Below are positions 7,273 through 10,898 of a DNA stretch of 10,898 nucleotides, piece by piece. The position numbers and the translations under genes are program-made. Position 1 is the first letter of the stretch; each line of letters starts with the position of its first letter. The DNA is taken from NCBI GenBank assembly GCA_003447895.1, contig DLYC01000280.1:1-10898 (forward strand), in the 5' to 3' direction. Source of the stretch: Lachnospiraceae bacterium (GTDB lineage: Bacteria; Bacillota; Clostridia; Lachnospirales; Lachnospiraceae). The notes beneath the pieces are model-generated. The model did not search any database, was not told the origin of the DNA, and worked only from the letters and a program-made list of their open reading frames with translations.

Positions 7273-7303
7273 AAGGCCGCCGGCGAAATGCCGGCGGCCT
7301 TTT
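7273..7303. terminator. Strong bidirectional intrinsic terminator between operon and cupin gene
   Basis: A perfect ten-pair GC-only stem: GGCCGCCGGC (7275-7284) with GCCGGCGGCC (7290-7299), and a GAAAT loop. On the plus strand it is followed by TTTT (7300-7303). On the minus strand the A-rich flank (7265-7274, mostly A) becomes a T-rich tail. It lies 15 bases after the amidohydrolase stop and 90 bases beyond the convergent cupin gene, so it should end both transcripts. Confidence 0.92.
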
Positions 7304-7392
7304 GATGTGCGGGAAGATTGCCCTGGCAGCTCGTGAGCGATGCATGGGCTGCCTTGCGGCGTGGGGAAATGCGTGGCTGGATCATAAGGAAC

Positions 7393-7743
7393 TCAGGTCG
7401 TGTAAAGGATCAGCGCGATCATCTCGATCGGCTCGCCAATCGCCTCGATGGAATGACACTCGCCGTCGCCGCAGTAATAGACATCGCCGGGCTGCACATC
7501 GACAATTGTTCCGTTGTCGTTGTATTTGCCGCTGCCTGAGAGAATGTAATAAGTCTCCGCGTCGCTGTTGTGTGTATGAAGGCCGATCTTACTTCCGGGA
7601 TACACTGTGGTGTGTGCGAAAACACGTCCTTTATTTTCCATTTCATCAGGACCGTTCAAAAGACTTCTTACAGTAATTTCGCCTACTCCGTTAAAGGGAG
7701 CCGGCTTTGTGATGCTTTCCTTATCCTTGCTTCTTCTGATCAT
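7393..7743 (-). CDS. Small single-domain cupin protein
   Basis: A 116-residue cytoplasmic beta-barrel protein. Cupin motif 1 is an exact match to G(X)5HXH(X)4E(X)6G: G50, H56, H58, E63, G70. Motif 2 is present in altered form: G86, G94 and H97 fit, but the usual Pro is Gly92 and the usual Asn is Ala101. The four metal ligands expected in the family (H56, H58, E63, H97) are all present, so a bound Mn, Fe, Ni or Zn ion is likely. ATG at 7743 is preceded by AGGAGGG (complement of 7751-7757) with seven-base spacing. Small cupins like this include sugar isomerase-like, dioxygenase-like and ligand-sensing proteins, so the role is open. It is convergent with the transport operon and has its own promoter; it may handle a related metabolite, but proximity is the only evidence. 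Confidence 0.88.
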   Translation of the reverse strand: MIRRSKDKESITKPAPFNGVGEITVRSLLNGPDEMENKGRVFAHTTVYPGSKIGLHTHNSDAETYYILSGSGKYNDNGTIVDVQPGDVYYCGDGECHSIEAIGEPIEMIALILYTT

Positions 7744-7800
7744 TAGATAACCCTCCTGTTAGCGCCTGCTGCGCCGCTTAGTTTAGAAATAGTTTATATA

Positions 7801-7829
7801 ATTATACATCAGCGGGACTGTTTTGTGGT
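7801..7829 (-). promoter_or_regulatory. Candidate promoter of the cupin gene
   Basis: On the minus strand a perfect TATAAT (complement of 7801-7806) lies about 58 bases upstream of the cupin ATG, in an AT-rich patch. The hexamer 17 bases further upstream (complement of 7824-7829, ACCACA) is a poor -35 match, so the promoter may be weak or need an activator. The predicted leader is about 50 bases and contains the strong ribosome site. Confidence 0.4.
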
Positions 7830-7995
7830 GAAGTTTGTGGATTGCACCGGGAGAATCGGTTCCTGACCGTAATCTGTTGGAACATTTCGATCTTCAGGGT
7901 GATGGGGATTTAACTCGAATAGCTGTCACAATGCTTACGAAGATACAAGCAGAGGGACAGCTTCAAGAGACACCGCAAGGGACTTCCTCACCCAT

Positions 7996-8012
7996 GATCC
8001 TGCAGCAGGGTC
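7996..8012. repeat. Imperfect 17-base palindrome, possible operator
   Basis: The dyad centres on 8004: CCTGC (7999-8003) mirrors GCAGG (8005-8009), and outer GA (7996-7997) mirrors TC (8011-8012) with one T/G interruption. It lies about 72 bases upstream of the antiporter -35 box, a position where an activator could bind. A palindrome this short can occur by chance. Confidence 0.25.
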
Positions 8013-8083
8013 CCCGCAAAAAATGCCGCAGAACGAATTTTCGACCAATTAGATACGAATATATACACATAATGCCGAAAAAC

Positions 8084-8111
8084 TTGCATTTCGGGAAACA
8101 AGTGCTAGAAT
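8084..8111 (+). promoter_or_regulatory. Extended -10 promoter of the cation/proton antiporter gene
   Basis: -35 TTGCAT (8084-8089), a 16-base spacer, an extended TGC (8103-8105), and -10 TAGAAT (8106-8111). Transcription would start near 8118, leaving a leader of about 19 bases carrying AAAGGAGG (8123-8130) before ATG 8137. This placement also argues against the TTG at 8119 as a start codon. Confidence 0.65.
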
Positions 8112-8136
8112 AGTCTGTTTGAAAAGGAGGCTTATT

Positions 8137-9441
8137 ATGCGCTTATTGTTGGAAACTGCTTTAGCATTGTTTGCGGGCCTGATGATGACCCGTGTGTTTA
8201 AATATCTGAAGCTGAATTTTCCGGATGTGACGGCATTTCTGATCGCCGGCGTCCTGGTGGGGCCGTTTGTGCTGGGAAGACTTGACATACGCGGAATCGG
8301 ATTTAACAGCATGGAGGACCTGGAGAGTGTCAGCGTGCTCAGCAATGTGGCGCTGGGATTTATAGCCTTTGATATAGGCAATGAGTTCCGGCTCGCACAG
8401 CTGAAACAGACTGGAAAGACGGCGACGATAATCGGCATCTTTCAGGCAGTGCTCGCGGCGCTGATGGTGGACGCGGTACTGATCGTGCTGCACTTTATCC
8501 TGGGGCCGGAGGTACTGCCGCTTCCGGTGGCCATCACGCTCGGCGCGATCGCGTCCGCGACGGCGCCTGCCGCGACACTGATGGTCGTCAGGCAGTACAA
8601 GGCAAAAGGTCCTGTGACAGAGCTTCTGCTTCCGATCGTCGCACTCGATGACGCGGTCGGTCTTGTCGTCTTCTCCGTCTCCTTCGGAATTGCGCAGGCG
8701 ATGGTCGGCGGCACGCTGGATATCGTTTCCGTCATCGTAAATCCGCTGCTGGAGATTGTGTGCTCTCTGGTTCTCGGTGCAGTGATGGGCTGCATACTCA
8801 CGGAAGTGGAGAAGATCTTCTTCTCCAACTCCAACCGACTGTCCATGACCATTTCGTTTGTGATCATGACCATCGCGATGGCTTCGAGGGAATTCGAGCT
8901 GGGAGGCGGCGTGAAGATCGGATTTTCGTCGCTCCTTGTGTGCATGATGCTGGGGACTATGTTTTGCAATCTCAGTGAGTATTCTGTTGATATTATGAAC
9001 CGCTCCTCCAAGTGGACGGCCCCGCTTTACGCGATCTTCTTCGTGCTGTCGGGCGCGGAGCTGGACCTGGGCGTGTTCCGGTATCCGTCGATCATCCTGA
9101 TCGGTGTGGTCTATATTTTGGTGAGATGCGCCGGCAAGTATTGCGGGGCCAGGATCAGCAGCACCTTCATGCACTGCAGCGAGACGGTGCGCAAATACCT
9201 GGGCATTACCCTGTTCCCGCAGGCCGGTGTGGCGCTCGGCATGGTCGTCACGGCGAAGGCGCTGGGCGATGAGATGGGCAGTATGATCCGAAACATCATT
9301 CTGTTCAGCGTCCTTGTCTATGAGCTGGTGGGCCCGCAGCTGACCAGGATGGCCCTGACCAGCGCAGGCGAGATCAAGGCCGGCTCCGATGACGCTAAGA
9401 ACAGGGCGAGATTTGAGAGGAAGGGCAAAATATCGCACTGA
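8137..9441 (+). CDS. CPA-type monovalent cation/proton antiporter
   Basis: A 434-residue polytopic inner-membrane protein of the Na+/H+ exchanger type (PF00999), expected to swap Na+ or K+ for protons and help pH or ion balance. It is hydrophobic throughout, with roughly 12-13 helices. The ion-site region is recognisable: SATAPAATL at 140-148 (helix-4 type unwound segment), then A169-L-D171-D172, the adjacent Asp pair associated with electrogenic exchange in CPA2 and NhaA-type proteins. Near the C-terminus, a KYLGITLFPQAGVALGM segment matches the family's late helices. There is no fused TrkA nucleotide-binding domain, unlike KefB/KefC; the protein ends with about 30 charged residues. ATG 8137 is chosen because AAAGGAGG (8123-8130) is six bases upstream; an in-frame TTG at 8119 would be almost leaderless. 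It is transcribed alone. Family is confident, ion preference unknown. Confidence 0.88.
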   Translation: MRLLLETALALFAGLMMTRVFKYLKLNFPDVTAFLIAGVLVGPFVLGRLDIRGIGFNSMEDLESVSVLSNVALGFIAFDIGNEFRLAQLKQTGKTATIIGIFQAVLAALMVDAVLIVLHFILGPEVLPLPVAITLGAIASATAPAATLMVVRQYKAKGPVTELLLPIVALDDAVGLVVFSVSFGIAQAMVGGTLDIVSVIVNPLLEIVCSLVLGAVMGCILTEVEKIFFSNSNRLSMTISFVIMTIAMASREFELGGGVKIGFSSLLVCMMLGTMFCNLSEYSVDIMNRSSKWTAPLYAIFFVLSGAELDLGVFRYPSIILIGVVYILVRCAGKYCGARISSTFMHCSETVRKYLGITLFPQAGVALGMVVTAKALGDEMGSMIRNIILFSVLVYELVGPQLTRMALTSAGEIKAGSDDAKNRARFERKGKISH

Positions 9442-9470
9442 TTCTATACAGATACGAAGGGTAAAAAGAG

Positions 9471-9516
9471 CGGGATGCTGCTTTGCCAGATTGTGTTCTG
9501 ACAAAGCAGCATCCCG
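9471..9516. terminator. Long hairpin terminator, T tract strongest on the minus strand
   Basis: A perfect 15-pair stem: CGGGATGCTGCTTTG (9471-9485) with its complement at 9502-9516. After a C/A mismatch, four more pairs follow (CAGA 9487-9490 with TCTG 9497-9500) and a six-base loop. Plus-strand reading is followed by only TTTA. Minus-strand reading gives CTC then TTTTT (complement of 9464-9468). It should terminate the antiporter transcript from the left and the membrane-protein transcript from the right. Confidence 0.82.
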
Positions 9517-9574
9517 TTTATGTGGCTCTGCAGTCCCGGGCTTACGTAAAACGTCTGAATTAAATGCCTGGGGA

Positions 9575-9610
9575 TGGCTTGCAATACGATGATGTGGCTT
9601 GCAGTATTGC
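9575..9610. repeat. Overlapping 12-base direct repeat and 7-base inverted repeat
   Basis: TGGCTTGCAATA (9575-9586) recurs as TGGCTTGCAGTA (9595-9606) with one mismatch, offset by 20 bases. GCAATAC (9581-9587) also mirrors GTATTGC (9604-9610), with a 16-base loop. It lies in the 161 bases between the terminator and the end of the minus-strand membrane protein gene, which otherwise hold nothing recognisable. No T tract follows on either strand. Confidence 0.4.
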
Positions 9611-9677
9611 CTGATTTGTTTGGGATGGCAGCCGTTTTACTAAAGATCGGGACGACAAGAACTACCCGACTCGGTAA

Positions 9678-10058
9678 TTACTCGGCTGAGGCTTCCCCGC
9701 TTTGGGAGGGACGTCCCCCGCGCAGCAGGCAGACTAAAGCCATCACCGCATTGATCAGGCACCAGCCTGCCCAAATGGTCAGATCGCTGTAACTGCCGTG
9801 TCCGGCAAAACCGATCAGCGCCGCCAGACCAAAGATTATGATCAGAGCGATATTGCCGCCCTTTCCGCTGCTGTTTCTCGTGACGATCGAGACAATACCG
9901 CCCACAAGCAGCAGTACTGCCACAATGATTCCGGCAGAACCGGAGATCTCACCGTTTTCTTCCAGGGCATTGGACAGACCTGCCGCACAGGACTGGAAGG
10001 ATACCAGCGCGAATAAGACAATTGATAAGATACCGGAAACAAGTTTCCATATTTTCAT
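9678..10058 (-). CDS. Small four-helix membrane protein of unknown function
   Basis: A 126-residue integral membrane protein. Four hydrophobic segments are visible: about 4-27 (with a FQSCAAG stretch), 40-60 (glycine-rich), 68-86 and 93-113. Short polar loops separate them (NALEENGE near 30-37, TRNSSGKGG near 59-67). The C-terminus is polar (Ser/Glu). The first helix could be misread as a lipobox around C24, but no clean lipobox or signal-peptide pattern supports this. ATG 10058 is preceded by AGGAGG (complement of 10069-10074) at ten-base spacing. It lies 29 bases after the repeat protein gene on the same strand, so the two form an operon and the products may work together at the membrane. 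I recall similar small proteins as uncharacterised in Firmicutes, but no function can be given. Confidence 0.75.
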   Translation of the reverse strand: MKIWKLVSGILSIVLFALVSFQSCAAGLSNALEENGEISGSAGIIVAVLLLVGGIVSIVTRNSSGKGGNIALIIIFGLAALIGFAGHGSYSDLTIWAGWCLINAVMALVCLLRGGRPSQSGEASAE

Positions 10059-10087
10059 AATGATAGAACCTCCTGATCAGTGAGCGA

Positions 10088-10898
10088 TTACTGTGCCGTG
10101 AATGTGATGATGTCCGAATCAGTGATCGTCTCGTAAGACTCAAGATCGTATATATGGAACTTCAGTTCAACGTCCTCGATCGTCTCGATTCCGTTCTCCT
10201 TAAGCTCGGAGGACATCAGGGTAATGTCGTCAAGAGACATCTTGCCGTCATAGGCTTCTGTGGAAAAATAGGGCGTCATCATAAAACCGTTGACAGACAT
10301 ATCGTCGACGGAGATGCCGACATTGCGGCCGGAGTGATTCTCAATGTAGAGAAGGATTGCCGTTCCCCAGAAGCTGTTCTCATCCACAGTCTTGCCCACG
10401 ATCCGGATATCGCCCTCATTATAGAGCTCCATGCCGTCATCATTGGCCCGGGTGTCCATATTGTCGACCGCGGAAGTCTCAATCTCCGCGTAAGCGCCTG
10501 AGAAGATGTTCTCATAGGAGTCCGAATCAGAGGCGTGGAAATAGATCTCGATGCGGCCGACATTGTCAATGCCTGCAGCCTTGAGCTCCGAGCTTGCCAG
10601 ATAGATCGTGGAATTCGCCTTCTTGCCCGCGGCCACATCGGAAGCAAACAGATCGTGGATCATATAATCATTGACGATCAGCGCATCGCAACTGATCATA
10701 ATGTCATTTTCCGTATCGTTTTCCAGGAGCACCTTAATGCCGTCACCCCAGATACTGTCCGTGACATACTCCTTGGCAGTGATCTTAATGCCGTCCTCGT
10801 CATACAGGACCTGTTCCTCGATCGTGACGCCGGCACTCTTACCGGAGGAGGATCCGCCTCCATTGCCGCCGGAAGCATCCTGTGCGCCGTCGCCGGAG
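10088..10898 (-). CDS. Secreted or anchored protein with two tandem 114-residue repeats, N-terminus missing
   Basis: The frame is open from the right edge to TAA (complement of 10088-10090), giving at least 269 residues, so the gene begins outside the window. GTG at 10732 is internal: the repeat homology and open frame continue well upstream of it. Visible order: a low-complexity Gly/Ser/Asn/Asp linker (complement of about 10841-10898), then repeat 1 (10472-10813), a 13-residue Asp-rich spacer, and repeat 2 (10091-10432), which ends the protein. The chain is strongly acidic with alternating hydrophobic strands, as in beta-sandwich extracellular domains. Such a linker in Clostridia usually follows a lipoprotein signal or a transmembrane helix, which would be in the missing part; that is inference. 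It is the upstream gene of a two-gene unit with the small membrane protein. No enzymatic motif is visible, and an adhesive, binding or sensing role is possible but unproven. Confidence 0.75.
   Translation of the reverse strand, partial: SGDGAQDASGGNGGGSSSGKSAGVTIEEQVLYDEDGIKITAKEYVTDSIWGDGIKVLLENDTENDIMISCDALIVNDYMIHDLFASDVAAGKKANSTIYLASSELKAAGIDNVGRIEIYFHASDSDSYENIFSGAYAEIETSAVDNMDTRANDDGMELYNEGDIRIVGKTVDENSFWGTAILLYIENHSGRNVGISVDDMSVNGFMMTPYFSTEAYDGKMSLDDITLMSSELKENGIETIEDVELKFHIYDLESYETITDSDIITFTAQ
10091..10432 (-). repeat. Tandem protein repeat, unit 2 (114 codons)
   Basis: Same length and register as unit 1: LYNEGDIRI, then SFWG, then SSELKENGI, then FHIYDLESYE. Unit 2 forms the extreme C-terminus of the protein. 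Confidence 0.75.
10472..10813 (-). repeat. Tandem protein repeat, unit 1 (114 codons)
   Basis: This unit encodes a domain opening with LYDEDGIKI, with SIWG about 20 residues in, SSELKAAGI near the middle and FHASDSDSYE near the end. It aligns without gaps to unit 2 at about one third identity (38 of 114 counted by eye). Confidence 0.75.

Larger units (their letters stand above)
7744..8136. other. Intergenic spacer of 393 bases without a convincing gene
   Basis: This stretch separates the divergent cupin and antiporter genes. It holds the cupin promoter on the left, the antiporter promoter and ribosome site on the right, and an imperfect palindrome near the middle (7996-8012). A 92-codon open frame (7835-8113, plus) was considered. 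It has no ribosome site before its ATG, resembles no family I know, and runs through the antiporter promoter, so it is not annotated as a gene. The middle could be a decayed gene fragment or regulatory DNA; nothing decides between them. Confidence 0.6.

Noticed and set aside
7260..7676. 138-codon plus-strand open frame across the terminator and cupin gene.
   Set aside because: It runs through the terminator hairpin and antisense to a cupin with an exact family motif; its own product is Arg-rich and unlike a real protein.
7835..8113. 92-codon open frame in the cupin/antiporter spacer.
   Set aside because: No ribosome site, no recognisable domain, basic and irregular composition, and it overlaps the antiporter promoter.
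8119..8136. Six-codon N-terminal extension of the antiporter from TTG 8119.
   Set aside because: The predicted transcription start is at about 8118 and the AAAGGAGG site lies inside the extension, so ATG 8137 is the better start.
8161..9504. 447-codon minus-strand open frame opposite the antiporter gene.
   Set aside because: Its product is rich in His, Arg, Asp and Gln with no hydrophobic core, the typical shadow of a membrane-protein gene with GC-biased third positions.
10088..10732. Treating GTG 10732 as the true start of the repeat protein.
   Set aside because: The frame stays open to the window edge and repeat unit 1 begins about 27 codons upstream of that GTG, so it is internal.
1..10898. 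CRISPR arrays, insertion-sequence ends, tRNA genes, toxin-antitoxin pairs or phage genes.
   Set aside because: No repeat-spacer pattern, transposase, integrase, cloverleaf or related coding sequence was seen on either strand.

Overview
The window reads as a chromosomal segment of an anaerobic Firmicute, most likely a Lachnospiraceae-type clostridium. This is an inference from three things: near-perfect AGGAGG ribosome sites at almost every start, moderately GC-rich codons mixed with AT-rich spacers, and protein styles typical of gut Clostridia (a lipoprotein with an LAAC lipobox and Ala/Gly/Ser linker, and a Gly/Ser-linked secreted repeat protein). No rRNA, tRNA, insertion sequence, phage gene, CRISPR array or replication origin was seen.

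Positions 1-7303 look like one plus-strand catabolic operon that enters from the left edge and ends at a strong terminator. In order it encodes: a cyclase/kynurenine-formamidase-like metal hydrolase (5' end cut off); a ketopantoate-reductase-family NAD(P) oxidoreductase; a ribose-type lipoprotein substrate-binding protein; a permease; a double-domain ATPase; a second, different permease; and an ACMSD-like (Amidohydro_2) metal hydrolase. The transporter genes overlap by one base each (TAATG, TGATG), so they are probably translationally coupled. The spacer after the binding-protein gene carries two GC-rich hairpins, and the spacer before it carries a weak hairpin plus T tract. This fits separate dosage of the binding protein relative to the membrane complex. 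The most economical reading is uptake of a small sugar-like, lactone or ring-containing compound through a heterodimeric carbohydrate-type (CUT2) channel, followed by hydrolysis and redox steps. The substrate cannot be read from sequence, and this enzyme combination does not match a pathway I can name.

Positions 7393-8136 hold a small single-domain cupin on the minus strand, convergent with the operon and sharing its bidirectional terminator. A spacer of about 390 bases without a convincing gene follows; it carries a weak cupin promoter and a good extended -10 promoter for the next gene. Positions 8137-9441 encode a monovalent cation/proton antiporter-like membrane protein with an Asp-Asp pair, followed by a long hairpin likely to terminate transcription from both sides.

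Positions 9678-10898 are a minus-strand pair: a four-helix small membrane protein, preceded in transcription by a secreted or anchored protein made of two gapless 114-residue tandem repeats. The latter runs off the right edge. Neither is a gene whose function I recognise.
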